Assembly (NCBI RefSeq): GCF_003206045.1
Contig: NZ_PZJM01000004.1
Location: 533,274 to 597,273, forward strand
Origin: Salinicola lusitanus
GTDB taxonomy: Bacteria > Pseudomonadota > Gammaproteobacteria > Pseudomonadales > Halomonadaceae
Reading direction: 5' to 3'
Length of the DNA stretch: 64,000 nt
Each line of letters opens with the position of its first letter. Position 1 is the first letter of the stretch. Made by a program: the position numbers and the translations under genes. The notes under the pieces are model-generated. The model ran no database searches and had not been told where the DNA came from. It saw nothing but the letters and a program-made list of their open reading frames with translations. Below, in pieces: positions 54,774-63,937 of the stretch.

Positions 54774-54789
54774 GTCGTAAATTTACGAC
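54774..54789. promoter_or_regulatory. Perfect palindrome GTCGTAAATTTACGAC upstream of ppc
   Basis: The 16-base inverted repeat overlaps the end of mazG and lies about 140 bases before the ppc ATG. A near copy is found upstream of the sugar-kinase operon (50472-50488). With no loop it is a poor RNA hairpin but a good dimeric protein site. Confidence 0.45.
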
Positions 54790-55679
54790 ATGGACGAAAC
54801 GCCCGCGGTGGCCTCTTCCTGTTTCGCCGCCTGCCAGTGGCGCTCCATCTCCTCCAGCGTGGCATCACCGGGGGCGGTGCCATCCCGTGCCAGCGCGCCC
54901 TCGACATGGCGGAAACGCCGCTCGAACTTGGCATTGGTGCGGCGCAGTTGCTGCTCCGGATCGCACCCGAGGCGCCGGGCCAGATTGACGACGGCGAACA
55001 GCAGATCGCCGACCTCTTCCCGGGCGTGCGCCCGGTCGTCGTCGGCCAGCGCCGACTCGACCTCCGCCAGCTCCTCCCGGATCTTGTCGATGACGCCACG
55101 CTCGTCCGGCCAGTCGAAGCCTTCGCCGGCAGCTCGCTTGCTCAGTTTGGCGGCGCGGCTCAGCGCGGGCAGCGCCGTGGGGATATCGTCCAGTGCCGAG
55201 AGCGGTTGCGAGGTGGCAGCAACGCGCGCCTCGCGCTCCTCGGCCTTGAGCGCTTCCCAGCGCGCCTTGACCCGGCTCTCGGTCACCCGCGGGGTCGTGC
55301 CGTCGCCCGCTTGGCGACGGGAACTCAGCGTGCCGTCCGGGAAGACATGGGGGTGACGTCGCAGCATCTTCGCCGTCAGGGTATGCACGATATCGTCGAA
55401 ATCGAACCGCCCTTCTTCTTTGGCGAACTGGCTGTAGTAGACCACCTGAAAAAGCAGGTCGCCCAATTCACCGGGAAGTTCGTCGAACGCTCGACGCTCG
55501 ATGGCGTCGGCGACTTCGTAGGCCTCTTCCAGCGTATGGGGGACGATGGTGTCCCACGCCTGCTTGAGATCCCAGGGACAACCGTGACGCGGATCCCTCA
55601 ATACCGCCATCAACGTCAGCAGGTCATCGAGCGAATGGCGGTCATCGTTCGGCGGTGTCGGGGCGTTGCTGTCCTGCAT
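54783..55679 (-). CDS. mazG: Nucleoside triphosphate pyrophosphohydrolase MazG
   Basis: MazG hydrolyses NTPs to NMP and PPi and tempers the stringent response. The 298-residue protein has two MazG domains: the first near 25-110 (DPRHGCPWDLKQAWDTIVPH, TLEEAYEVADAI, GELGDLLFQVVYYSQ), and the second from about 180 (KIREELAEVESAL, REEVGDLLFAVVNLARRLG). It is downstream of relA in the same direction with an 8-base gap, the classical relA-mazG link. Confidence 0.95.
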   Translation of the reverse strand: MQDSNAPTPPNDDRHSLDDLLTLMAVLRDPRHGCPWDLKQAWDTIVPHTLEEAYEVADAIERRAFDELPGELGDLLFQVVYYSQFAKEEGRFDFDDIVHTLTAKMLRRHPHVFPDGTLSSRRQAGDGTTPRVTESRVKARWEALKAEEREARVAATSQPLSALDDIPTALPALSRAAKLSKRAAGEGFDWPDERGVIDKIREELAEVESALADDDRAHAREEVGDLLFAVVNLARRLGCDPEQQLRRTNAKFERRFRHVEGALARDGTAPGDATLEEMERHWQAAKQEEATAGVSSMS

Positions 55680-55687
55680 ACCGGCTC

Positions 55688-57937
55688 CTATGCCTGGCCG
55701 TGGCCTTGCCGCAGCCGTTTGACGTCGATCACGTTGGGCAGCTGCTGGATACGCGAGAAGATGCGCTCGAGCGCTTCCAGACCCTCGATCTCCAGCGTGA
55801 TCCGCATCCGCGCGATGTTGTCGAGCTTATCAGTCACGGTGTTGACGGAGGTCACGTTGACCCGATCGCTGGAGAGCACGTGAGTCACATCGCGCAGCAG
55901 TCCGGAGCGATCCCACGCCTCGATCTCGATATCCACCGGATACTGGGCGCGCTCTTTCTGCCCCCACTCGACATCGACGATGCGCCTGGGCTCTTCGCTG
56001 CGGAGCTGGAGTACGTTGGGGCAGTCCTGACGATGGACGGTGACCCCTCGACCCTGGGTAATGTAGCCGATGATCTGGTCGCCGGGCACCGGGTGGCAGC
56101 AATTGGCCATGGCCGTCTTGAGATTGCCGACGCCCAGCACGGTGATGCCATCACTGGGTTCCTTGCCCTGATGCCGACGGGGCTTGGTCAGCAGGCGATC
56201 GAGCTGCTCCTGATCGTCGCTCTCGCCGAACAGCTGCTGGGCCTGATGCAGCACCTGGCCGATACGCAGGTCGCCGGCGCCGATGGCGGCGTACATGTCC
56301 TCCACCGAGGTGTAGTTGACCGCCCCCGCCAGCCGCTCGAGATCGACCCCGTCGATGTCGAGGCGACGAAACTCGCGGTCGAAGATCGCCTTGCCCTCGT
56401 CGAGATTCTGCTCCCGCGCCTGCAACTTGAACCAGGCCTGGATCTTGGACCGGGCGCGCGACGTGCGGACATAGCCGAGATTGGGGTTGATCCAGTCCCG
56501 GCTCGGTGCGCTCTTGGTCGCGGTCAGGATCTCGACCTGCTGGCCGGTCTTGAGCAGATAGGTCAGCGGTACGATGCGGCCGTCGACCTTGGCACCGCGG
56601 CAACGGTGACCGATCTCGGTATGCACGCGATAGGCGAAGTCGATCGGCGTCGCGACCTGCGGCATGTCGATGACATGGCCATCCGGAGTGAACACGTAGA
56701 TCCGGTCCGGCGCCACGTCGCTCGCCAGCCCCTCCCGGAAATCGCCCACGTCGCCCACTTCCTCCTGCCACTCGAGGACCTGGCGAAGCCAGGCGATCTT
56801 CTCCTCGTACCCCCGGCTCTTGGCGTCGGTATCCATCCCCTTGTAACGCCAGTGCGCGCAGACGCCGAGTTCCGCCTCCTCGTGCATGGCGAAGGTGCGC
56901 ACCTGGATCTCGAGCACCTTGTTCTCGGGGCCGATGACGGCCGTATGCAGCGACTGATAGCCGTTCTTCTTGGGGTTGGCGATGTAGTCGTCGAATTCGT
57001 TGGGGACGTGGTGCCAGCGTGAATGGACCACGCCGAGCGTGGTGTAGCAGTCGGCGATCTCGGGCACCAGGATACGCACCGCACGGACATCGTAGACCTG
57101 GGAAAAGTCGATGCGCTTGCGCTGCATCTTGCGCCAGATCGAATAGATGTGCTTTGCCCGGCCATCGACCTGGTAGCGCAGGATTCCCTGGCGTTCGAGC
57201 AGCGTCTCGAGGGTTTCCACCACCTCGTGGATATAGCGGTCGCGATCGAGGCGCTTCTCCGCCAGCTGCTTGGCGATCGACTTGTATTCGGTTTCGTGCA
57301 GGTAGCGAAAGGCCAGGTCCTCGAGTTCCCACTTGACCTGACCGATGCCGAGCCGATGTGCCAGCGGCGCATAGATATCGAAGACCTCGCGCGCGACGCG
57401 CAGGCGCTTCTCCCGCGAGGCATCCTTGACCTGCCGCAACATGCAGGTGCGCTCGGCGATCTTGATCAGCGCGACGCGAACGTCGTCGACCATGGTCACC
57501 AGCATCTTGCGCAGGTTGTCCTGCTGGTTGTGCTGTGACAGCCCGTGCTTGGGGGCCTGCAGCTGACTGATCGCGGCCATGCTGAGCACGCCCTCGATCA
57601 GCTTGGCGACCTCCTCCCCCATCTGCTTGGCAACGCTCTCCAGGCTCAGCAGACCACGGCGGACGCCGCGATAGAGAATCGCGGCCTCCAGCGTCTGCTG
57701 GTCCAGCTTGAGCTGGCTGAGGATGTCGGCCATTTCCAGGCCGGTCAACAGCGTCTGATCGGCCAGCGCCTCGTTACCCTGGACGTCCCGCTCGCTGGCC
57801 CGCAGAGCCAGTTGGCAGGCCTGAAGGATACGCCCGGGATCTCGCAGTTCGACCTCTTGCTGCAGCCGCTTCACCCACAGATCCAGATCGACACTGCCAT
57901 CATCGACCAGCGGTTCGCTCTCTCGCACCTTCACCAT
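55688..57937 (-). CDS. relA: (p)ppGpp synthetase RelA
   Basis: RelA makes (p)ppGpp on ribosomes stalled by amino-acid starvation. From the ATG at 57937 it has 749 residues. The N-terminal hydrolase region has lost its HD pair (YRGVRRGLLS where HD would be), as in true RelA. The synthetase domain has AKHIYSIWRKMQRKRIDFSQ, VPNEFDDYIANPKKNGYQSL and the EFDD signature. TGS (IDFAYRVHTEIGHRC), a zinc-finger-like CCHPVPGD and a C-terminal ACT domain follow. The frame is open 72 codons upstream inside rlmD without homologous residues. The start is one base after the rlmD stop. Confidence 0.96.
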   Translation of the reverse strand: MVKVRESEPLVDDGSVDLDLWVKRLQQEVELRDPGRILQACQLALRASERDVQGNEALADQTLLTGLEMADILSQLKLDQQTLEAAILYRGVRRGLLSLESVAKQMGEEVAKLIEGVLSMAAISQLQAPKHGLSQHNQQDNLRKMLVTMVDDVRVALIKIAERTCMLRQVKDASREKRLRVAREVFDIYAPLAHRLGIGQVKWELEDLAFRYLHETEYKSIAKQLAEKRLDRDRYIHEVVETLETLLERQGILRYQVDGRAKHIYSIWRKMQRKRIDFSQVYDVRAVRILVPEIADCYTTLGVVHSRWHHVPNEFDDYIANPKKNGYQSLHTAVIGPENKVLEIQVRTFAMHEEAELGVCAHWRYKGMDTDAKSRGYEEKIAWLRQVLEWQEEVGDVGDFREGLASDVAPDRIYVFTPDGHVIDMPQVATPIDFAYRVHTEIGHRCRGAKVDGRIVPLTYLLKTGQQVEILTATKSAPSRDWINPNLGYVRTSRARSKIQAWFKLQAREQNLDEGKAIFDREFRRLDIDGVDLERLAGAVNYTSVEDMYAAIGAGDLRIGQVLHQAQQLFGESDDQEQLDRLLTKPRRHQGKEPSDGITVLGVGNLKTAMANCCHPVPGDQIIGYITQGRGVTVHRQDCPNVLQLRSEEPRRIVDVEWGQKERAQYPVDIEIEAWDRSGLLRDVTHVLSSDRVNVTSVNTVTDKLDNIARMRITLEIEGLEALERIFSRIQQLPNVIDVKRLRQGHGQA

Positions 57938-57938
57938 G

Positions 57939-59378
57939 CTAGTGCCTGCCTCCCGAAGCTGGAGTGTCGTGATCTTCGTCTCGACGCCTTGGCCGCCCGC
58001 AACGGGCTGGCCGTTCGAACAACGCGAGTGATTCCAGATGTGCCGTGTGGGGGAACATATCGGCCATCGCCAGGCGCGACAGCACGAAACCGCCGGCCAG
58101 CAAGAGAGCCGCGTCCCGCGCCAGCGACGCTGGGTCGCAGGAGACGTAAGCAACCCGCGTCACGCCGCTCTCCGCCAATCGTCGGCAGATCGCGCTGGCA
58201 CCCTCGCGTGGTGGATCCAGCAGCACCGTGTCGTGCTCGGCGATCAAGGTATCCACCGTCTCGCCGGGATCACTGAGATCGGCCTGCAAGGCATCGACAT
58301 CGAGACCGTTCAGTCTGGCATTGTCCCGCAGGCGTTCGACCATCGCATTACTACCTTCGACAGCGGTGATCCTGACAGCGTCCTCGGCCAGGGCCAGCGA
58401 GAAGTTACCGATGCCGGCGAACAGGTCGAGCAGGGAGTCGTCATGCGCCGATGCCAGCCAGTCCCGAAGGGTGTCGATCAGCCGCTGGTTGATGTGGGCA
58501 TTGACCTGCAGGAAGTCCCCCGGCGCCAGCGCCAGCGATATTGGCCGGCGAGACCCGGACACGGTCGTGACCAGTCGCGGCTGGTCGCTCAGCCAGACCA
58601 GCTCGGTCGCCTTCCGCCCGCGGCGAACGGCACAGGCCAACGCCTCGCGCTCCGCGAACGCACGCCAGCGCTGTTCGTCCTCCGGCACATGGCGCAGCTG
58701 ACGGACGACCACGGTGACGACCTCGGCATCGGTCAGCAGCAGCTCGAGATGGCCGACGTGACGCCGCGCCTCGAGCGTCTCGAGCTGAGCCCGCAGTCGC
58801 GGCAGCAGTCTCGCCAGGGCAGGCGCCAGCACGTGGCAGCTGTCGATGTCGACCAGTTGCTCGCTGCCCCGCGCGCGAAAGCCGAGATGGACTCGGCCCT
58901 GGGCGTCGCATTTGACCCCGAGCCTGGCCCGGCGCCGGTAGCCGGCATCGTCGCCCTGCAATATCGCCACGTCTTCCGGGGCATCGATTCCCTGGCGTCC
59001 GAGCAGATCGATCAGCACCTCGCGCTTGTGCTCGCGCTGCCCGGCAACGCTCAAGTGCTGGAGATCGCACCCGCCGCAGCGTGTCGCATGGATGCAGGGC
59101 GGTTCGACGCGCGTCGCGGCATCGCTGAGTCGCTCGCGGACATGCGCCTCGTCATAGCGCTTGCGCTGACGGTGTATCGCCACCTCGACCCGCTCTCCCG
59201 GCAGCGCGGCATCGACGAATACCGTCTTGCCTTCCCCGTCGCGTGCGACGCCACGCCCGTCGTGGGCCAGCCGCTCGATCACCAGCGTGCCCGCTTCCGC
59301 AGCCACCGCGGGAGCGGGTGGCGATACCTGACGTTCCCGGCGCACGGCCGGCGTTCGCCTCTTTCCCAGCATCGCCAT
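57939..59378 (-). CDS. rlmD: 23S rRNA m5U1939 methyltransferase RlmD
   Basis: RlmD (formerly RumA) methylates U1939. The 479-residue protein has an N-terminal TRAM domain (about 28-90), iron-sulfur ligands C95, C101, C104 (CIHATRCGGC) and C181, the SAM motif LLDLFAGIGNFSLALAE, and the catalytic YVSCDPASLARD. A basic start (GKRR, RRER) is usual. It lies between cysM and relA with gaps of two and one bases. Confidence 0.95.
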   Translation of the reverse strand: MAMLGKRRTPAVRRERQVSPPAPAVAAEAGTLVIERLAHDGRGVARDGEGKTVFVDAALPGERVEVAIHRQRKRYDEAHVRERLSDAATRVEPPCIHATRCGGCDLQHLSVAGQREHKREVLIDLLGRQGIDAPEDVAILQGDDAGYRRRARLGVKCDAQGRVHLGFRARGSEQLVDIDSCHVLAPALARLLPRLRAQLETLEARRHVGHLELLLTDAEVVTVVVRQLRHVPEDEQRWRAFAEREALACAVRRGRKATELVWLSDQPRLVTTVSGSRRPISLALAPGDFLQVNAHINQRLIDTLRDWLASAHDDSLLDLFAGIGNFSLALAEDAVRITAVEGSNAMVERLRDNARLNGLDVDALQADLSDPGETVDTLIAEHDTVLLDPPREGASAICRRLAESGVTRVAYVSCDPASLARDAALLLAGGFVLSRLAMADMFPHTAHLESLALFERPARCGRPRRRDEDHDTPASGGRH

Positions 59379-59380
59379 GG

Positions 59381-60277
59381 TCAGGCTTCCGGCGCGTAGA
59401 GGCCGGTGGACAGATAACGGTCGCCGCGGTCACACACGATGAACACGATGACGGCGTTGTCGACTCGCTCGGCGACCCGCAATGCGCCCGCCAGGGCACC
59501 GCCGGAGGAGACACCAGCAAGAATGCCCTCTTCCCGCGCCAGCCGGCGCATATGTTCCTCGGCCTCCTGCTGGCCGATATCGAGTACGCTGTCGACCCGC
59601 TGAGGTTCGAAGATGTCGGGGAGGTAGGCTTCCGGCCAGCGTCGAATGCCGGCAATGCTGGCGCCATCGGCCGGCTGCAGGCCGACGATCTGGATCGAGG
59701 GATTGCGCTCCTTCAGATAACGCGAGGTGCCCATGATGGTACCGGTGGTGCCCATGGCACTGACGAAATGCGTGATACGCCCCGCGGTCTGCTCCCACAA
59801 TTCAGGACCGGTGGTGCGGTAGTGCGCCAGAGGGTTGTCGGGGTTGGCGAACTGGTTGAGCGGCTTGCCTTCTCCCCGGGCGATCATCTCGTCTGCCAGG
59901 TCCCGGGCGCCCTCCATGCCCGCCTCCTTGCTGACGCCGATCAGCCTGGCACCGTAGGCCGCCATGGCCTGCTTGCGCTCGCTCGAGGCGTTGTCCGGCA
60001 TGATCAGGACCATTTGGTAACCCATCACCGCCGCCGCCATGGCCAGTGCAATGCCGGTATTGCCGGAGGTCGCCTCGATCAGCGTGTCACCCGGAGAGAT
60101 GTCGCCGCGGGCCTCCGCTTCGCGAAGCATGGACAGCGCCGGGCGATCCTTGACCGAGCCAGCGGGGTTGTTGCCTTCCAGCTTGGCCAGAATCGTGTTG
60201 TCGCGTCCGGCGGAGATACGCGCGAGTCGGACCAGCGGCGTATTGCCGACGGTCTGCGCAAGCGTGGGGAATGCCAT
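59381..60277 (-). CDS. cysM: Cysteine synthase B
   Basis: CysM makes cysteine from O-acetylserine and sulfide or thiosulfate with PLP. The 298 residues have the PLP Lys43 (NNPAGSVKDRPA), the TSGNTGIAL loop (about 71-79) and GTTGTIMGTSRYL. The residues after the Lys (DRPALSM) match the CysM rather than CysK pattern. The ATG at 60277 gives MAFPTLAQTVGNTPLVRL; 22 open codons upstream are ignored. A TATACT -10 lies on the minus strand at 60344-60349 with a weak -35. Confidence 0.95.
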   Translation of the reverse strand: MAFPTLAQTVGNTPLVRLARISAGRDNTILAKLEGNNPAGSVKDRPALSMLREAEARGDISPGDTLIEATSGNTGIALAMAAAVMGYQMVLIMPDNASSERKQAMAAYGARLIGVSKEAGMEGARDLADEMIARGEGKPLNQFANPDNPLAHYRTTGPELWEQTAGRITHFVSAMGTTGTIMGTSRYLKERNPSIQIVGLQPADGASIAGIRRWPEAYLPDIFEPQRVDSVLDIGQQEAEEHMRRLAREEGILAGVSSGGALAGALRVAERVDNAVIVFIVCDRGDRYLSTGLYAPEA

Positions 60278-60395
60278 AGTGAATGTCCTAGAGCCAGAGC
60301 CTGAACGTTTTCGGTCCGCAAACCGATGATAGAGAGTGACCACAGTATATCGAAGCCGGCGGGGGACATGACAGCACTCCCCATCCGGTCATCGC

Positions 60396-60436
60396 GGCTT
60401 CGGCAATGCTATGACACGATGTCGAAGCCATTTTTT
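60396..60436 (+). terminator. Orphan terminator-like hairpin between cysM and the hybrid kinase gene
   Basis: GGCTTCG (60396-60402) pairs with CGAAGCC (60423-60429) across a 20-base loop and is followed by A and six Ts (60431-60436). No plus-strand gene precedes it, so it may end a small RNA or antisense transcript. Confidence 0.4.
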
Positions 60437-60468
60437 ACACTGTGATCGACTGAGGTTACGGCAGACGC

Positions 60469-60495
60469 TACGGTTTTGACCGTATTCGCCGATAG
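60469..60495 (+). promoter_or_regulatory. Sigma-28-like promoter before the hybrid kinase gene
   Basis: TACGGTTT, an 11-base spacer and GCCGATAG match the FliA consensus at 6 of 8 and 7 of 8 positions. That equals the flgM promoter total and exceeds flgK. It ends 34 bases before the ATG. Function is unproven. Confidence 0.45.
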
Positions 60496-60529
60496 AATCG
60501 ATTGGGAACGCAAAGGCTTCGGAAAACCC

Positions 60530-63055
60530 ATGGCTTCACGCTGGCTGATCACTCTCTCGCTGCTGCTGTCGGCGCTGCTGCTCGGCATCACCGGGTGGCA
60601 CGCGTGGGACTGGCATCGGGCCAACGACCAGATGCTCTCTCGGCGCCTGCAAAGCATCAATCGTGTGTTCACGCCGTCGCTGGCCGAAGCCGCGCAGAAT
60701 GAAGACATCGCGCGGGTCCACCAACTGCTGGATCGCCTGACCGATGATCCGGCGATCGTCAACGCCACCCTGCGGGATGACAGCGGCGCCTCGCGAGACT
60801 TCACCGGCTCCGCCCCCCCCGCGCCGCTGGCGACGCTTCCGGCGACCCCGATCTCCTGGCACGAGAATGGCATGCAGCGATGGATACAACCGCTGGGTGA
60901 CTTCCTGGCGCTGCCATCGGCACGCAGTTACTGGCTGGACCTGACCCTCGACCCTTCCAGAGCCAGCAAGTATTCGCAAAGCCCCCTCCCCGCCCTGATG
61001 CCGATGCTGTCGCTGCTGCTACTGATACCCGCGGCACTGGCCTGGCGGCGCTCGTCACGCGCAGCGAGGCACGCCCGAAGCATCCCGGAATCCGACCAGG
61101 CGACGTTAGCCGACAATGTCGAGCCTCTCCCGAAGGCCCGCGAGGAGAGCGACCTGACCTACATGAGTCATGAGCTGCGCGCCCCACTCTCCGGTCTGCT
61201 CGGCTTTTGTCGTCTGCTGGAGAACAGTCCTCTCGATGCGCAGCAGCGCGAATGGCTGCGCCATATTCACCTGGCCTCCAATGGTCTCCTGGACACCGTC
61301 GACCATGTACTGGGAGATCCCCGCCGCTGTCGGACGAACAACGTGTTCGATATCGCCGAGGTACTGTGGGAAGTCCTCTGCCTCCAGACACCGCTGGCGC
61401 AGGCCAGGCGAATTACCCTGCTCGCCATCGTCTATGACGATGTTCCGCCCCGGCTCGTCGGTGCCGACGTCGCCGTGCGTCAACTGCTGACCAACCTGGT
61501 AAACAACGCGATCAAGTATGGCGGCGAGGGCGACGTCGTCACGCGCATCGTGCTCGAGAGCCGGGAAGGCAGCGCCGTGAGACTACGACTGAGCGTAAGC
61601 GATGGCGGCAACGCCACCCCCGCCCACCGTGAGCGGCTGCGCCGGCTGATCGCGCGAGGCGAGACTCGCTCCGCCGACGCCGAGGATGGCGTGGGTCTCG
61701 CCATCTGCCATCGTCTGGCGGGGGAGCTGGACGGCTCTCTGGCGCTGGGTGAGCGCCGGGGCGGGAGCCAGACGATCGTTTCCCGACTCGGGTTCGAGGC
61801 CTGCGAGCCCTACGTTCGACCGGCAGAGTTCGATCTCGGCGGCGCCATGATCGGTATTTGGCAGCCCCACGCGCGCCTGGCCCATCTGCTGGACTACGCC
61901 CTGAGACGCTGGCACGCACTGCCGAGCGCCATCGCCACGGCGGACGCCTTGTCGTCGGCGGATGAGACGAGTCAGTTGCTCATCGTCGGCATCGACGACA
62001 GCGCACTCGCTGCCGCCACCCGGGATCTCTGGCAACAACGCTTCGACGCCATTTCCCGACCCTGCCTGGTGATCGCCAATCTGGCGCCGACCCAGGCCCT
62101 GGACTGGCGACTCCCGAAGGGAAGCGTCGTGCTCAGACTGCCGATCTCCCGCTACATGCTGGGCCGCACCCTGGCCAAGATGCTCGCGGAAAGTCGTCAG
62201 CAAGCCATGCCATCCCGCCCTCGCGTGCTGGTCGTCGACGACGACGAGATCTCGCAGCACTACCTCGACGCGGTGCTGCCGATCATTGGCGCCAACGTGG
62301 TAGTGGCCGGCACCGCAGCGGAGGCCGTCGCCATCGCCTCGGAAACCTCGATCGACCTGGTGCTGATGGATCTGCACCTGCCGGACGCCAGCGGCTTCGA
62401 GGCCACGCAACGCCTGCGGCGCTTGAGCGCGGACTGGGCCCGCACGCCCGTCATCGCCATGACAGCCGGCCGAGACGCCCATGGTCACGACGTGGTAGCG
62501 GACGACGAGGTCGCCGAGGTGCTGACCAAGCCGCTGGACGAACGCCTGTTAAGGGAGGTACTGGCGAAATATCTGCCCCTCGCCGAATCGCCGAACACTG
62601 AGCCGCAATCGGACACGGCGAGAATCACACCCGTTACCGTCGAGCCGGGACAGACGGGGGAAGAAGTCGGCTTGCCGGCCCCGAGCTCCCTGGCTCATGC
62701 CGGCGACCTGCCGGTCGTCGACAAGGCACAGGCCCGTGAGCGCAGCGGCGGTCGCGAGGCGCTGGTCGTCGAACTGATGACCCTGCTGATCGCGGAGCTG
62801 CCAAGGCACCGCCAGGAACTGCACGCCGCCTGGCAACGGCGTGATGTCGCCCTGCTGCGGGAGCGAGTCCACCAGCTCGGAGGCGGCTGTCGCTACTGCG
62901 GCGTTCCGCAACTCGCGGCGGCTTGCGACGAGCTGGAGCGGCGCTGTGGTCATGGCGCCATCGACGAATGCGAAGAGGCGTTTCGTGAATTGATAGCGGC
63001 CTGCGATCGCCTGATCCTGTGGGCCGAGGACCAGGCGATGACCGACATCAACTGA
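60530..63055 (+). CDS. barA: Hybrid sensor kinase of the BarA/GacS type
   Basis: BarA/GacS starts the Gac-Rsm cascade that controls motility, biofilm and secondary metabolism. The 841 residues have membrane segments at about 5-23 and 155-172 around a periplasmic region, then HisKA with His214 (YMSHELRAPLSG). The ATPase domain has NNAIKYGG, a degenerate DxGxG box (SDGGNATP) and GVGLAICHRL. A receiver-like segment without acceptor (about 437-545), a full receiver with Asp614 (LVLMDLHLP) and an HPt domain with His781 (RVHQLGGGCRYCGVPQL) complete it. No clear HAMP is visible. The open frame from a TTG 18 codons earlier is not used. The place beside cysM-rlmD-relA supports the call. Confidence 0.88.
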   Translation: MASRWLITLSLLLSALLLGITGWHAWDWHRANDQMLSRRLQSINRVFTPSLAEAAQNEDIARVHQLLDRLTDDPAIVNATLRDDSGASRDFTGSAPPAPLATLPATPISWHENGMQRWIQPLGDFLALPSARSYWLDLTLDPSRASKYSQSPLPALMPMLSLLLLIPAALAWRRSSRAARHARSIPESDQATLADNVEPLPKAREESDLTYMSHELRAPLSGLLGFCRLLENSPLDAQQREWLRHIHLASNGLLDTVDHVLGDPRRCRTNNVFDIAEVLWEVLCLQTPLAQARRITLLAIVYDDVPPRLVGADVAVRQLLTNLVNNAIKYGGEGDVVTRIVLESREGSAVRLRLSVSDGGNATPAHRERLRRLIARGETRSADAEDGVGLAICHRLAGELDGSLALGERRGGSQTIVSRLGFEACEPYVRPAEFDLGGAMIGIWQPHARLAHLLDYALRRWHALPSAIATADALSSADETSQLLIVGIDDSALAAATRDLWQQRFDAISRPCLVIANLAPTQALDWRLPKGSVVLRLPISRYMLGRTLAKMLAESRQQAMPSRPRVLVVDDDEISQHYLDAVLPIIGANVVVAGTAAEAVAIASETSIDLVLMDLHLPDASGFEATQRLRRLSADWARTPVIAMTAGRDAHGHDVVADDEVAEVLTKPLDERLLREVLAKYLPLAESPNTEPQSDTARITPVTVEPGQTGEEVGLPAPSSLAHAGDLPVVDKAQARERSGGREALVVELMTLLIAELPRHRQELHAAWQRRDVALLRERVHQLGGGCRYCGVPQLAAACDELERRCGHGAIDECEEAFRELIAACDRLILWAEDQAMTDIN

Positions 63056-63060
63056 CAGCG

Positions 63061-63852
63061 CTATTCGTGGTCGTGGTCGTGGTCGTGGTCAAAAGACTCG
63101 ATCTGGGCTATCAGTCCCGACTCCTGGCCCGCCACCATCAGTCGCTTCATCTCCCCCACGGCCTCCTTGAGCCCGACGAACAGAGCGCGGGCGATGATCG
63201 CGTGGCCGATATTGAGCTCGTGAATGCCAGGAATCGCCGCGACGGCTTCGACATTGTGATAGTGAAGCCCATGCCCGGCGTTCACCACCAAACCCAGTTC
63301 ACTCGCGAACTCCGCCGCCGCCGTCAGCCGCGCGTACTCGAGACGACGCGCATCGCCTGTCGCCTCCGCGTAGGCACCGGTGTGCAACTCGACCACGGGC
63401 GCCCCCACCTCGAACGACGCCTGAATCTGCGCAGGCTCGGGATCGACGAACAGCGACACCTGGCAGCCCGCCGCCCGCAGCCGCTCGCAGGCGCTGGCGA
63501 CCGTATCACGACTGGCCACCACATCCAGCCCACCCTCGGTCGTCAGCTCTTCCCGCTTCTCCGGCACCAGGCAGACATCCGCCGGCTTCAACCGCTCGGC
63601 GAGCGCGACCATCTCTTCGGTGACGGCCATCTCCAGGTTCATGCGCGTGTTGAGAACTGCCGAGATCAGTTCGACATCCCGCTCCTGGATATGGCGTCGA
63701 TCCTCGCGCAGATGCAAGGTGATCCCGTCGGCACCGGCCTCCTCGGCCAGCAGCGCCGCCTGGACCGGGTCGGGATAGCGGGTGCCGCGTGCCTGGCGTA
63801 ACGTCGCGACATGGTCGATGTTGACCCCCAGTTGAATACGAGTAGCGATCAT
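63061..63852 (-). CDS. pdxJ: Pyridoxine 5'-phosphate synthase PdxJ
   Basis: PdxJ condenses 1-deoxy-D-xylulose 5-phosphate and aminoacetone 3-phosphate in vitamin B6 synthesis. The 263-residue protein has the start [20 protein letters not shown] and the loops [28 protein letters not shown] and [17 protein letters not shown]. It is about 20 residues longer than the E. coli enzyme (243). The end is DHDHDHDHE, encoded by a hexamer repeat. The ATG at 63852 has AAGGAG about ten bases upstream. It follows recO, a conserved pair. Confidence 0.96.
   Translation of the reverse strand: MIATRIQLGVNIDHVATLRQARGTRYPDPVQAALLAEEAGADGITLHLREDRRHIQERDVELISAVLNTRMNLEMAVTEEMVALAERLKPADVCLVPEKREELTTEGGLDVVASRDTVASACERLRAAGCQVSLFVDPEPAQIQASFEVGAPVVELHTGAYAEATGDARRLEYARLTAAAEFASELGLVVNAGHGLHYHNVEAVAAIPGIHELNIGHAIIARALFVGLKEAVGEMKRLMVAGQESGLIAQIESFDHDHDHDHE
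63066..63089. repeat. Four exact copies of the hexamer CGTGGT
   Basis: The repeat lies inside the 3' end of pdxJ and encodes alternating Asp-His. Copy-number change would alter the tail in steps of two residues without a frameshift. Confidence 0.85.
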
Positions 63853-63937
63853 GAACTGGAACTCCTTGAAGCGGTAAAGAAAGGATAGGGGCAACCCAGG
63901 TCGAGGACGCTACCCGCGTCCCGGCGATACCCGGGGG

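Noticed and set aside
63066-63089. Tandem hexamers as a CRISPR-like or intergenic repeat
   Set aside because: They are inside pdxJ in frame, with six-base units and no spacers.
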